From the NCBI GenBank assembly GCA_032378655.1, contig JAVYJS010000014.1, positions 1-29,548 of the forward strand: a stretch of 29,548 bases of DNA, given 5' to 3'. The translations under genes and the position numbers were made by a program. Positions within the stretch are counted from its first letter, which is position 1; the number at the start of each line of letters is the position of its first letter. Below the pieces are notes generated by a model, which saw only the letters and a program-made list of their open reading frames with translations, searched no databases and was not told where the DNA came from. The DNA is from Arsenophonus melophagi (GTDB taxonomy: Bacteria > Pseudomonadota > Gammaproteobacteria > Enterobacterales > Enterobacteriaceae). Shown piece by piece: positions 9,023 to 18,220 of this stretch.

Positions 9023-9262
9023 TCAGGAAACCGCAAACATTACATATAGCCCTAGACCAACAGCAATCATAGGAATAGCATCAACTAAGCCCATAACAAC
9101 AAAAAATTGAGTACGTAATAGAGGGATCAAATCTGGCTGGCGTGCAGCACCTTCTAAGAATTTCCCACCAAGGATACCAATACCAATTGCAGCTCCAATA
9201 GCTGCCAATCCCATCATTATAGCAGCAGCTATGTACAGCAGATCCATATTTATATTTTCCAT
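9023..9262 (-). CDS. atpE: ATP synthase Fo c subunit
   Basis: Subunit c forms the proton-driven membrane ring. The 79 residues equal the E. coli length and are nearly identical in sequence: two membrane helices flank the polar loop GAARQPDLIPLL. The second helix contains GLVDAIPMIAVGLG, whose Asp is the proton-carrying Asp61. The GAAIGIGILGG glycine motif is intact. The frame continues upstream to 9274, but ATG at 9262 has GGAG 6 nt upstream and matches the E. coli start MENLNMDLLY. It lies 50 bp after atpB. Confidence 0.97.
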   Translation of the reverse strand: MENINMDLLYIAAAIMMGLAAIGAAIGIGILGGKFLEGAARQPDLIPLLRTQFFVVMGLVDAIPMIAVGLGLYVMFAVS

Positions 9263-9312
9263 AACAATCTCCATATTTAATTAATAAATGTTTAATTAGA
9301 AAGTTATAATTC

Positions 9313-10137
9313 TTAATGTTCTTCTGAAGCCATCGATAAATAAATAATAGTTAGAACCATAAAAATAAAAGCTTGCAAGGTAATAATCAGTATATGAAAA
9401 ATTGCCCATGGTAGGTTAAGCACCCACTGTGACCACCAAGGCAATAAAGCTGCAATAAGAACGAAGATCAATTCACTTGCATACATATTACCGAATAACC
9501 GTAAACCGAGTGATACTGGTTTAGACAGCAAGTTAATACCTTCTAAAATTAAATTGATAGGAATAAAAATCGGATGATTGAATGGTTGTAAAGTTAACTC
9601 TTTTATAAATCCGAACAATCCTTTCATTTTAAAACTATAAAAAATGATCAAGATAAATACACCAACTGCCATTGACATGGTAATGCTTACATCAGCAGTT
9701 GGAACAACACGTAATGCAGGAAAACCCAAGTAATTTTCTCCGAAATAGGGAAATAAATCGATTGGCAATAAATCCATAATATTCATTAGCAACACCCAAA
9801 AAAATATTGTAAAAGCTAGAGGAGTAATAACGTGATTTTTACCGTGATATACATCACGTACTATGCTATCGACAAAGTCAATAGCGATTTCTATTGCAGT
9901 TTGCACTTTACCAGGTATGCTGCTTGTTGCATGAACAGCAATCTTTCTGACGATAAACAAAAAGATGGCTCCAAGAAAAACTGAGATAAAAATCGAGTCT
10001 AGATTTATAATCCAAAAAGTTGGATTATCGTTGCTATGTGGATCAACTAATTTCAAGGTATGTAAATTTAACTGAAGATTATGTAAATGGTGTCCGATGT
10101 AACTTCCAATAGTCATTACTGTTTCTGATGCAGACAT
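9313..10137 (-). CDS. atpB: ATP synthase Fo a subunit
   Basis: Subunit a forms the proton half-channels against the c ring. It has 274 residues (E. coli 271) and several hydrophobic segments. The essential Arg lies in SLGLRLFGNMYASELIF, and the C-terminal helix contains LQAFIFMVLTIIYLSMASEEH. AAGGG lies about 11 nt before the ATG. It is the first intact gene of the operon, because the usual upstream gene atpI survives only as a probable remnant at 10215-10379. A TTGACA-like element (10178-10183, minus) lies 41 bp upstream of the start, but I see no convincing -10 box. Confidence 0.97.
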   Translation of the reverse strand: MSASETVMTIGSYIGHHLHNLQLNLHTLKLVDPHSNDNPTFWIINLDSIFISVFLGAIFLFIVRKIAVHATSSIPGKVQTAIEIAIDFVDSIVRDVYHGKNHVITPLAFTIFFWVLLMNIMDLLPIDLFPYFGENYLGFPALRVVPTADVSITMSMAVGVFILIIFYSFKMKGLFGFIKELTLQPFNHPIFIPINLILEGINLLSKPVSLGLRLFGNMYASELIFVLIAALLPWWSQWVLNLPWAIFHILIITLQAFIFMVLTIIYLSMASEEH

Positions 10138-10214
10138 AATATTTTTTATACCCTTGTTTTTATTTAAAAAAACTTATTGTCAACTATAATGAATATAGTT
10201 AAGTAATGTGAATA

Positions 10215-10379
10215 TTACCATAACCTTATGGTGCCAATATAATGGAAAAATTCTACTTTTAATATACTAAAAGTAATTAATATGCTCAAAGCAATTATCA
10301 ATATAGTCATTATTATTAATGGAACTATCTTAGCATTAGTAAACCAATGAAATTGGAATAGGAATATCTTTCTTGTCGT
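10215..10379 (-). pseudogene. atpI: Probable remnant of atpI (ATP synthase accessory protein)
   Basis: A 54-codon open stretch without a start codon lies where atpI sits in E. coli, just upstream of atpB. Its translation contains FHWFTNAKIV, then a long hydrophobic run, then SILKVEFFHYIGT. This resembles the C-terminal half of AtpI, where a helix starting near a K-(I/V)-(L/V) motif is followed by LAVLKAVFLPLIVTW in E. coli. The upstream part is broken by stops and would need frameshifts. The assignment rests on position and weak similarity. AtpI is dispensable in E. coli, so loss is plausible. Confidence 0.45.
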
Positions 10380-11505
10380 CTACTATTAATACGTTAATAG
10401 TATAAATAAAATTTTTTTAAACCAAAATACATGGTTACTATACATGCTTACTTGCAAGAAGATAAGCTCAATTTTTTTTAAAAAAACTTATTTGAAAGGT
10501 AATACTCAGGATTTTAGTTTTAATAAACTGATAATAACAATCATGTGAAAATAGTTTTACAGTTGTCATTGAATACAGCATAGCTCTTATATTTTAATAG
10601 TAATTTAGATACTTAACTTGCTAAATGTTCATAAATCTATCTTTGTTTAAATGGCGTTAAGAGACAAAACCTAAAAAATTATATGACCATTAAAAATAAA
10701 TTCAATCGATAAAGTAAAAACATAAATAAAGATTTAAAATTTCGATCTAATATGGAAATAAAAAATTTATTTCATTGAATGACCATGATTCAATTTTTTT
10801 TTGATCAAATCTGCATCAAATTTCAATAATAGTTCTGCTAAATTCAGAATAAGAAAAATTGAAATAATTGAAAGATAAAGATTAGGTTCAATCATTTATT
10901 AGACATATAGCATTGCTATCATGCTTCATGTTCTCTTCCTCTCCTCTATAAGAGGTCTTTACAAGAGCTCGCGATTTCCATGCAACTAAATTAATTCATA
11001 TGACTCATAAAACATCATTACTATTTATTAACACATCTTTCTGATTTCAGAAATATTCTTTCTTAAGAAATTCAACTTAAAATAGTGACATGATTTATTT
11101 ATTACTTTCCATGTCATTTGATCTATAAGAAGATAGCATGCAGTGATAACTTTTTATAGATTAAATACAATTGAATGAACTCATTTTATAGCAGCAATAT
11201 ACATTGTTGCATGCTAGAACAACATATTCTGGTTGTTAGTAACAAACAGCATTGATGATTTATTGGCAAATAGGTTAATAAATAAAACTTCGTATAATTC
11301 CAGACAAGCTGTATTAATTAATAATTAATAGAAGTTATGAACTCAATATGATTAAATTTATGAGAATATATAGTTTCTAGTTGGATTAGTTACAAAAATG
11401 TTGTTACTCTTTTAAATAAAGAAGATGTAGGTGCGTTAAAATATTATGAATTACTTAGTAATTAAAGCTGAGTATACCTCCATCTGCTTATTTGGAGAGA
11501 AATCA
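10380..11505. other. Gene-free interval between atpI remnant and pgm
   Basis: About 1.1 kb of A+T-rich DNA with no recognisable intact gene. The E. coli neighbours rsmG (next to atpI) and seqA (next to pgm) are not recognisable, so this interval spans a rearrangement junction. It contains a 9-bp inverted repeat at 10381-10389/10394-10402 and a 42-codon frame at 10767-10895 (minus) that I do not call as a gene. Promoters for both atp (minus) and pgm (plus) should lie here, but none stands out. Confidence 0.6.
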
Positions 11506-13170
11506 GTGGCACTACATAAACGTGCTGGGCAAATTGCCCAACAGAGTGATTTAATAAATATTGAACGATTAGTTTCCCAATACTACTCACTAAAACCGCA
11601 AGTAAAAAATCCTGCTCAAAGCGTGCAGTTTGGTACCTCAGGCCATCGTGGTAGTTCTTGTCGTCATAGTTTTAATGAACAACATATTTTGGCGATCTCT
11701 CAAGCGATTGTAGAAGTTCGTAGATTAAATCGTATTACAGGTCCCTGTTTAGTTGGAAAAGATACTCATATTTTATCTATACCGGCCTTTATGACGGTCG
11801 TAGAAGTTTTAATCACAAATGGAGTAAATGTTATCGTACAACAAGAAGGTGGTTTTACACCAACGCCAGCTATTTCTCGTGCGATATTAGATTATAATCG
11901 TAGACATACAAAAAAAGCTGATGGTATTGTGATTACGCCTTCACATAATCCTCCAGAAGATGGAGGAATCAAATATAATCTTCCCAATGGGGGTCCAGCG
12001 GATGAACGCCTGACGATTGAAATTGAACAACGAGCGAACAATATCATTGCTCAACCATTCGCAACCATCCAGCCTAGCAATCGTATTAATTATCATAGTG
12101 CTATTAAGTATCCACAATATCAGCAACACGATTTTATGGAACCTTATGTCAAAGCATTAGGCGAAGTTATTGATATAGCAACGATTAAAAAAGCTAAATT
12201 AAAAATAGGTGTTGATCCACTAGGGGGGGCTGGAATAAATTATTGGAAACGCATTGCTGAATATTATCAACTTAATTTAGAGTTATTAAATGAACAGATT
12301 GATCCAACCTTTAGTTTTATGCCTTTAGATCACGATGGAGTAATCAGAATGGATTGCTCTTCGCCATGGGCAATGCAAGGTTTATTAGGATTTCATAATC
12401 AATTTGATTTAATTTTTACCAATGATCCTGATTATGATCGTCATGGAATTATAACTCCTTCAGGATTAATGCATCCAAATCATTATCTTGCTGTGGCTAT
12501 CGATTATCTATTTCGTCATCGACCACAATGGAAAAAAGAAGTAGCAGTTGGAAAAACGTTAGTATCAAGTGCCATGATTGATTGGGTTGCGGCTGATTTA
12601 GGACGCAAATTAATTGAATTACCAGTTGGTTTTAAATGGTTTGTTGATGGTTTATATCATGGCGAGTATGGTTTTGCTTGTGAAGAAAGTGCTGGTGCTA
12701 CGTTCCTCCAATTCGATGGAACACCATGGACAACTGACAAAGATGGAATAATTCTCTGTTTGTTAGCTGCTGAAATAACTGCAGTGACTGGAAAAAATCC
12801 ACAACAATACTATCAAGAACTTACCAAGCGTTTTGGTAAACTGTACTATAGTCGCATTCAAACAAAAGCGAGCTATAAACAAAAACAACGTTTAGCTAAA
12901 TTGAGTACTGAAATGATACCAGTAGAAATATTGACTGGTGATCCAATTATTAGCCGCTTAACAAAAGCACCAGGGAATGATGTAGCTATTTCTGGTTTTA
13001 AAATAATAACGGATTACGGATGGTTTACTGTTCGGTCTTCAGGGACTGAAGAAGCTTATAAAATTTACTGTGAAAGCTTTCGTGGTGAAGAACATCTTAA
13101 ATTAATTGAGCAAGAAGCTATCCAGATTGTTAATCAAGTTATTGCAGATCAAGCATCTGATTATTCGTAG
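11506..13170 (+). CDS. pgm: Phosphoglucomutase (alpha-D-glucose)
   Basis: Pgm interconverts glucose-1-phosphate and glucose-6-phosphate. The E. coli start MAIHNRAGQPAQQSDLIN aligns with VALHKRAGQIAQQSDLIN here, so the GTG at 11506 is the likely start, with GGAG at 11494-11497. An in-frame ATG at 11446 would add 20 unsupported residues. The phosphoserine loop TPSHNPPEDGG, the Mg-binding DPDYDRHG, EESAGA and SSGTEEAYKIY are present. The last changes the E. coli PSGTE to SSGTE. From the GTG it has 554 residues (E. coli 546). The extra C-terminal residues DQASDYS are encoded within a perfect 20-bp palindrome that also carries the stop codon. Confidence 0.95.
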   Translation: MALHKRAGQIAQQSDLINIERLVSQYYSLKPQVKNPAQSVQFGTSGHRGSSCRHSFNEQHILAISQAIVEVRRLNRITGPCLVGKDTHILSIPAFMTVVEVLITNGVNVIVQQEGGFTPTPAISRAILDYNRRHTKKADGIVITPSHNPPEDGGIKYNLPNGGPADERLTIEIEQRANNIIAQPFATIQPSNRINYHSAIKYPQYQQHDFMEPYVKALGEVIDIATIKKAKLKIGVDPLGGAGINYWKRIAEYYQLNLELLNEQIDPTFSFMPLDHDGVIRMDCSSPWAMQGLLGFHNQFDLIFTNDPDYDRHGIITPSGLMHPNHYLAVAIDYLFRHRPQWKKEVAVGKTLVSSAMIDWVAADLGRKLIELPVGFKWFVDGLYHGEYGFACEESAGATFLQFDGTPWTTDKDGIILCLLAAEITAVTGKNPQQYYQELTKRFGKLYYSRIQTKASYKQKQRLAKLSTEMIPVEILTGDPIISRLTKAPGNDVAISGFKIITDYGWFTVRSSGTEEAYKIYCESFRGEEHLKLIEQEAIQIVNQVIADQASDYS

Positions 13171-13189
13171 AATAATCAGATGCTTGATC
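13147..13189. repeat. 20-bp perfect palindrome over the pgm stop codon
   Basis: Arms at 13147-13166 and 13170-13189 with a 3-nt loop. The left arm and loop encode the last seven residues of Pgm, which lie beyond the E. coli C-terminus, and the TAG stop spans loop and right arm (13168-13170). No T-run follows the right arm, so it is not a standard intrinsic terminator, though it could protect the mRNA 3' end. Confidence 0.9.
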
Positions 13190-13977
13190 ATATGATGATA
13201 ATCAGGCAATGTGGCAAGTTAATATCTAAAAATCGATGCATAATGATGCATTATTAACCATATGTTTAATATTACCTGTTAGGGATAGAATAATACGCTT
13301 TAAGTTGAAAATATCTATTGTATAGCTCTTGGATCGACTATAAAAGCAGCAGGTAGTACCATTGCATGATCATTTACCTATTTATAAGAATAATGAATAG
13401 ACTCTTCGTTTAAAGAAGAAAAGGATTACAGCAAATTATCTTGTTTCAAATCATTTAAAAATCACTTACGCGGTTTAAAATTATCCATGTCAACAAGAAA
13501 AAGCTTTTGCTACTGTTTATCAGTGAAAACAAGTTTAATGATTAGAATATAATGAAACTTGCAAACTGCTCATTGCTGCTAAAATATGCTTTTATAGAAA
13601 AATTTTACGGTTAAAAACCATAAAATGTTTGAAGTTATGAACAGGTTTAATTGATAATTTAAACGTCCTGATCTGTATAGAATAAGAATAGGTATTTTAG
13701 TAAATATTTCATATGAACTCACGAAATTTACCTTTGTGTTCTATGTCAGATTAAGAATAGCTTGATGCTCATAGATTTACGTGAGATTAGACTCTAAAAT
13801 CTTTAGCACTTCACAAGTCTATAATGACATAGCAAATAACACAAGGTATTTTAAACACTATCTGACAGACCAAGATTATACGTGACAATTAATTCAAAAT
13901 TGCAAGAATGCAAATCGATTCGATAACGTCATTAATGTGAGTAATCTATTACATACTCATAATAAAGCATTTTTTTA
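13190..13977. other. Gene-free interval between pgm and serB
   Basis: About 790 bp with no recognisable gene on either strand. radA, which follows serB in E. coli, is not recognisable. An imperfect inverted repeat lies around 13602-13626. The rest looks like eroded DNA. Confidence 0.6.
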
Positions 13978-14032
13978 TAAAGCATGAAGAACATTAATTA
14001 TTACTCTAATAATTAATGTTCTTCATGCTTTA
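13978..14032. repeat. 26-bp perfect palindrome over the serB stop codon
   Basis: Arms at 13978-14003 and 14007-14032 with a 3-nt loop, perfect over 26 bp. The right arm encodes the last residues of SerB (KHEEH) and its stop codon (14013-14015). Reading in the serB direction the hairpin is followed by A-rich, not T-rich, sequence, so intrinsic termination is not supported. Confidence 0.92.
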
Positions 14033-14990
14033 AGTCATCGCTTAAAACACATAGTACTCCCATCAAATCAGCATGCTGAATTGCTACTTTTGCTATAGCC
14101 TGTACTTTTTCTGTTGCATGATAAGCAATACCTAGTCCTGCTTGGCTGATTATTTTTACATCGTTATCACTATCGCCGATAGCAATGGTTTGTTCAATTG
14201 GAATAGAGAATTGTCTGGCTAACTTTATTAAAGTTTGTGCTTTCACTTCAGCATCCAAAATATTGCTAAACACCCTGCCGCTAAATTTGTTATTTAGAAT
14301 TTCTAATATGTTAGAAACCACTGTGGTTAATTTTAATTTTTCTGTTAAATAATTGGTAAAAAAATTAAATCTACCTGAAATAATCACAATTTGCCAATCA
14401 AACGCTTGTAATTTACGGACCAGACTGGTTAATCCTAGTGTTATTGGTATATGTGCCAATACATTTTGTAAAATATGGATGTTAGTTCCACCAAGTAATT
14501 TAACGCAAGCTCGTAAACGTTCACTCAAATCATTTTCCCTTTGCATGGCGCCTGCAGTAATTTCAGTAACCCGCTTACTAATGCCTACCAAACGAGCAAT
14601 TTCATCAATACATTCTATTTGAATTGCCGTTGAATCCATATTTATTACCAATAATCCTGGTGTACGTAAACGAGGTATATTACCCAGCTTCACGATATCT
14701 AAATTACATTCTTGAGCTATTTTTTTTATTTTTGTATTGAAGCTACCCTCAATACGTACAACTTGATAATCATCAATACGCCAAGAAGAAACAATGACAA
14801 TGGCATCTCCAGAGCGTTTTTGAAAGTAGCTAATACGTTGCTTATTTAGCGATCGCCCATAAAGTAACCAACCACTATCTCCAGCCCGATAATCCAATGG
14901 TATAATTTCTTCGCCATTTAATGACAGTGGCAATCCTGGCCACATTTGGATTTCATTGGGTAAATAACAATAGGTTAAATTTGTCGACAT
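14013..14990 (-). CDS. serB: Phosphoserine phosphatase SerB, catalytic residues altered
   Basis: SerB removes phosphate from phosphoserine in the last step of serine synthesis and belongs to the HAD superfamily. The 325 residues align along the whole E. coli protein (322), and AGAGGT precedes the ATG. However, HAD motif I, DMDST in E. coli, reads NMDST here: Asn117 replaces the Asp nucleophile. The substrate-binding Arg of the SLRxRV motif (Arg56 in the Methanocaldococcus enzyme) is Cys162. Motif II SGG is SGR (Arg207). The GDGAND motif is GDSDND. The motif III Lys and the Asp of GD remain. Such a protein is unlikely to be a phosphoserine phosphatase. It may be a recently inactivated gene that is still open, or a repurposed protein. 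Confidence 0.9.
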   Translation of the reverse strand: MSTNLTYCYLPNEIQMWPGLPLSLNGEEIIPLDYRAGDSGWLLYGRSLNKQRISYFQKRSGDAIVIVSSWRIDDYQVVRIEGSFNTKIKKIAQECNLDIVKLGNIPRLRTPGLLVINMDSTAIQIECIDEIARLVGISKRVTEITAGAMQRENDLSERLRACVKLLGGTNIHILQNVLAHIPITLGLTSLVRKLQAFDWQIVIISGRFNFFTNYLTEKLKLTTVVSNILEILNNKFSGRVFSNILDAEVKAQTLIKLARQFSIPIEQTIAIGDSDNDVKIISQAGLGIAYHATEKVQAIAKVAIQHADLMGVLCVLSDDLKHEEH

Positions 14991-15726
14991 TTATTCATAC
15001 CTCTGTAGTTTATTTTCGACAACTAGCCAACAAAAAATAATTTTTTGATTTATCCTATTATTTTAACCTCATAGCAATATGAGGATGAACTAAGTTTATA
15101 TAAAACAATTCAGATTAAAATCTTAAAGTTGCAATTATATAAACAGATATCATTTTAATTCACTTTAAAATTGAGCTATTTAAAGAATATTAATCCAGTT
15201 AAAGAACTAGCGCTTACTTTTTAATGTAAAGTTGTTTTTATCGTATGCCATGATACGCAATAATGAATAATGATTGCGATCAGTTTAATAATAGAAAAAT
15301 TCTGACTATTCTGTCTAAAGCATGGTCAGAATTAAATAATAGGGGTTAACTAGTAAACCTAGCATAGTTAGGTCATAACACGGCAGCACATTTCACTATG
15401 AATAATAGTAAGTACTTCTTAGTATGAGAAAATCACTTTACGAGGAATACTTTTGGTACCATTGATTTACTACTGGAATAATGATTATTATCAAAAATAT
15501 TAAGACTATCTTTACACATCGCTCTAGAGAGACCATTATCTTAGATATAGTAGAATAAGAAAAAAGCCATTGAATCAATGATTCAATTGAAGGAATCAAA
15601 GAAATTGTCAAGCCTTATCTCTCGAACTAGGGAGTAATAGTGTTTATTAATACACAGTTCTCTATGGATACACTACTTCAATCAAAAAAATAGTTTTATC
15701 AATCCTTGTGAGGATAATACTTTTAT
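14991..15726. other. Gene-free interval between serB and mutY
   Basis: About 740 bp between divergent genes. I see no gene: the E. coli neighbours smp (next to serB) and trmB (next to mutY) are not recognisable. It contains inverted repeats at 15298-15306/15325-15333 (9 bp) and 15569-15577/15579-15587 (9 bp, 1-nt centre). Promoters for both flanking genes must lie here, but none is clear. Confidence 0.6.
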
Positions 15727-16782
15727 ATGAATAGACTTCAATTTTCTTACTCTGTACTTAACTGGTATTATCAGTATGGGCGGAAAACACTCCCATGGCA
15801 ACTAGAAAAATCACTCTATCACGTCTGGCTATCTGAGGTTATGTTGCAACAAACACAAGTTACTACTGTAATCCCTTTTTTTAAAAAATTTATTAAAAAT
15901 TTTCCTGATATCTCCTCTTTAGCTAAAGCCCAACTAGACGAAATATTGTACATATGGACTGGTCTAGGTTATTATAAAAGAGCGCGCAATTTGCATAAAG
16001 CAGCACAACAAATTATGGAAAAATATAACGGCAATTTTCCTAATACATTTAAACATGTTATTTCATTACCAGGTATCGGACGCTCTACTGCAGGCGCTAT
16101 TTTATCATTATCACAAAATCAGTATTATCCCATCCTGGATGGGAACGTAAAACGTGTACTTACACGTGCCTATGGCATACAAGGCTGGCCTGGTAAAAGA
16201 GAAATTGACAAGAAACTGTGGGCGATCAGTGCCAAAGTAACTCCAGTTAATGATAGTCAATATTTTAATCAGGCTATGATGGATCTTGGTGCTACGATCT
16301 GTAATCATCGCAAACCTAAATGCGAATTGTGCCCATTACAAAATGGATGCTATGCGTTTATAAACAATAGTTGGGAAAAGTTTCCAACAACAAAGCCTAA
16401 AAAACACATTGCTGTAAAAAGTAGTTGGTTTTTGATCCTACAAAATAAAAATTTAATTTGGTTAGAAAAGCGTCCTCTTGCTGGTATTTGGGGAGGTTTA
16501 TTTAGTTTTCCACAATTTGATACCTTTCATGCACTACAAGAATGCCTTGATAATTTAGGCACTCTCTACTCTAGAGAGGAGCAACTGATTACTTTTCATC
16601 ATAAATTTAGCCATGTTTATTTAAAAATTATTCCTATTTCTGTTATGATTAATCAATGCTCATCTCGTATGGATGAAACAAAAGGCATTTGGTATAACTT
16701 GGATGAAGATATAAAAATTGGATTGGCCTCACCGGTTAAAAGATTACTTAACCAATTTAGAAAAAAAACTGCATTATTTTGA
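15727..16782 (+). CDS. mutY: Adenine DNA glycosylase MutY
   Basis: MutY removes adenine mispaired with 8-oxoguanine. The 351 residues match the E. coli protein (350) end to end. The catalytic Glu is Glu37 in WLSEVMLQQTQ. The helix-hairpin-helix region has LPGIGRSTAGAIL followed by ILDGNVKRVL, which holds the catalytic Asp. The iron-sulfur cluster motif C-x6-C-x2-C-x5-C is intact in the segment from CNHRKPKC to QNGC. The C-terminal Nudix-like domain that recognises 8-oxoguanine is present (GIWGGLFSFPQF, FHHKFSHVYL). GAGG lies about 14 nt before the ATG, further than usual. yggX starts 13 bp after its stop. Confidence 0.97.
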   Translation: MNRLQFSYSVLNWYYQYGRKTLPWQLEKSLYHVWLSEVMLQQTQVTTVIPFFKKFIKNFPDISSLAKAQLDEILYIWTGLGYYKRARNLHKAAQQIMEKYNGNFPNTFKHVISLPGIGRSTAGAILSLSQNQYYPILDGNVKRVLTRAYGIQGWPGKREIDKKLWAISAKVTPVNDSQYFNQAMMDLGATICNHRKPKCELCPLQNGCYAFINNSWEKFPTTKPKKHIAVKSSWFLILQNKNLIWLEKRPLAGIWGGLFSFPQFDTFHALQECLDNLGTLYSREEQLITFHHKFSHVYLKIIPISVMINQCSSRMDETKGIWYNLDEDIKIGLASPVKRLLNQFRKKTALF

Positions 16783-16795
16783 GGATGATTATGTA

Positions 16796-17023
16796 ATGAG
16801 TAGAACTATTTTTTGTACTTTTTTACAACGTGAAGCAGAAGGTTTAGATTTTCCAATTTATCCTGGGGATATAGGTACACGGATTTTTAATCAAATATCT
16901 AAAGCAGCTTGGAGGCAATGGATGAGAAAACAGACTATTTTGATCAACGAAAAAAAGCTTAGTACAATGAATCCTAAAGATAGAAAATTTCTCGAGCAGG
17001 AGATGATAAAATTTTTGTTTTAG
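16796..17023 (+). CDS. yggX: YggX, Fe(II)-trafficking protein, short C-terminus
   Basis: YggX is a small cytoplasmic protein linked to protection of iron-sulfur proteins from oxidative damage and to iron trafficking. The start MSRTIFCTFLQREAEGLDF is nearly identical to E. coli, including the conserved Cys7. The frame is open further upstream to 16718, inside mutY, but GAGG at 16781-16784 and homology fix the start at 16796. The protein ends EQEMIKFLF after 75 residues, while E. coli YggX continues for about 15 more residues after the matching point. The core domain is kept, so function is possible. It lies between mutY and mltC, as in E. coli. Confidence 0.93.
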   Translation: MSRTIFCTFLQREAEGLDFPIYPGDIGTRIFNQISKAAWRQWMRKQTILINEKKLSTMNPKDRKFLEQEMIKFLF

Positions 17024-17134
17024 TTCTTAATATTCATATACAAAGATATGATGATCTTAAACTGAAAATAGTTAACTAATACAATTAGTGAGCACTCTAA
17101 TAGATTTTTTAATAAACTATGAATGAAATGTGAT

Positions 17135-18220
17135 ATGAAAAAGCTACTGCTCCATGTGATCACTATACCACTTTTAGTGGCTTGCTCCAGTAACAAAAAA
17201 GTTTCCTTTTCTCCTAAAAGCACTAAAGACAACAATACATCTAGTATGTTAGCTCAACAATGTTCATATAATATTGAAAATATTTGGGGCATGGAGGAGA
17301 TGCTGATTCCTGGGCCACAAGATTACGTTAAATATACTAATCAATACAAAACCCGTAGCCATATTAATTTTAATAGTGGTTACATTACAATAGAAACTGT
17401 TGCTAATTTAGCCACTAAAGAAAAGTTAAAACAAGCGATTATCACTACCTTATTAATGAGTGATACAGTAGGAACTGTTGATCTTTACTCTGACATAAAG
17501 AACAGTTCTTTCAGTAAAGAACCTTTCTTATATGGACAAGTATTTGATCATGGCAATCAACCCATCCGTTGGAAGTGGCAAGCACAAAAATTTGCTGACT
17601 ATTTAGTAGCAAATAAACTACAACAGCGACAATCTGGATTACATGTTATATGGTCAATTACAATCCAATTAGCGCCAAATCAATTGGATAAACGTGCCTA
17701 TAAATATTTACCTTATATTCGTCTAGCGGCAGAAAAATATGGTGTTGATGAATCGCTAATTTTAGCTATTATACAAATAGAATCTAGCTTTAATCCTTAT
17801 GCAGTCAGTCGCTCTGATGCATTAGGTTTAATGCAGATTATGCAAAAAACTGCAGGTAGAGATGTTTTTCGCGCTCAAGGAAAATCAGGCATTCCAAGCC
17901 GGAATTATTTACTAGATCCTATCAAGAATATTGATCTAGGCACTGCTTTTTTATCACTGTTAAACAATACTTATCTAGGTGAAATTACCAATATAACCTC
18001 GCGCCGCTATGCAATCATTGCCGCCTATAATGCTGGAGCTGGTAGTGTATTAAGGGTATTCCATCACGATAAAAAATTAGCAGCGAAAATTATTAATCAA
18101 ATGTCGCCAGGTGATGTTTACCAAACATTAGTATCTAAACATCCAGCAGCTCAATCACGCAATTATCTCATTAAAGTAAATAATGCACAGAAAATTATCG
18201 TTAATAATTTTTCTATTTAA
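17135..18220 (+). CDS. mltC: Membrane-bound lytic murein transglycosylase C
   Basis: MltC is an outer-membrane lipoprotein that cleaves peptidoglycan glycan strands to 1,6-anhydromuramyl products. It starts MKKLLLHVITIPLLVACSS, a lipoprotein signal whose lipobox LVAC gives Cys17. The N-terminal domain shares IENIWG, GPQDYVKYT and YKTRSHINF with E. coli. The SLT lysozyme-like domain has the catalytic Glu in ESSFNPYAVSRSDALGLMQI, then AAYNAGAGSVLRVF. The length is 361 residues (E. coli 359). An in-frame ATG at 17123 is possible, but the second ATG gives the better match. No clear Shine-Dalgarno sequence is visible. It lies about 110 bp after yggX. Confidence 0.95.
   Translation: MKKLLLHVITIPLLVACSSNKKVSFSPKSTKDNNTSSMLAQQCSYNIENIWGMEEMLIPGPQDYVKYTNQYKTRSHINFNSGYITIETVANLATKEKLKQAIITTLLMSDTVGTVDLYSDIKNSSFSKEPFLYGQVFDHGNQPIRWKWQAQKFADYLVANKLQQRQSGLHVIWSITIQLAPNQLDKRAYKYLPYIRLAAEKYGVDESLILAIIQIESSFNPYAVSRSDALGLMQIMQKTAGRDVFRAQGKSGIPSRNYLLDPIKNIDLGTAFLSLLNNTYLGEITNITSRRYAIIAAYNAGAGSVLRVFHHDKKLAAKIINQMSPGDVYQTLVSKHPAAQSRNYLIKVNNAQKIIVNNFSI

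Noticed and set aside
10767..10895. A 42-codon minus-strand frame with an ATG and one hydrophobic segment (starts MIEPNLYLSI).
   Set aside because: No Shine-Dalgarno sequence and no family that I recognise. Frames of this length are expected by chance in this much A+T-rich non-coding DNA.
10380..11505. Chromosome origin near the atp operon, as in E. coli.
   Set aside because: No cluster of DnaA boxes (TTATNCACA) and no mnmG or rsmG are visible.
17020..17235. A 71-codon minus-strand frame at the mltC start.
   Set aside because: It overlaps the mltC signal peptide in antisense and resembles nothing known.
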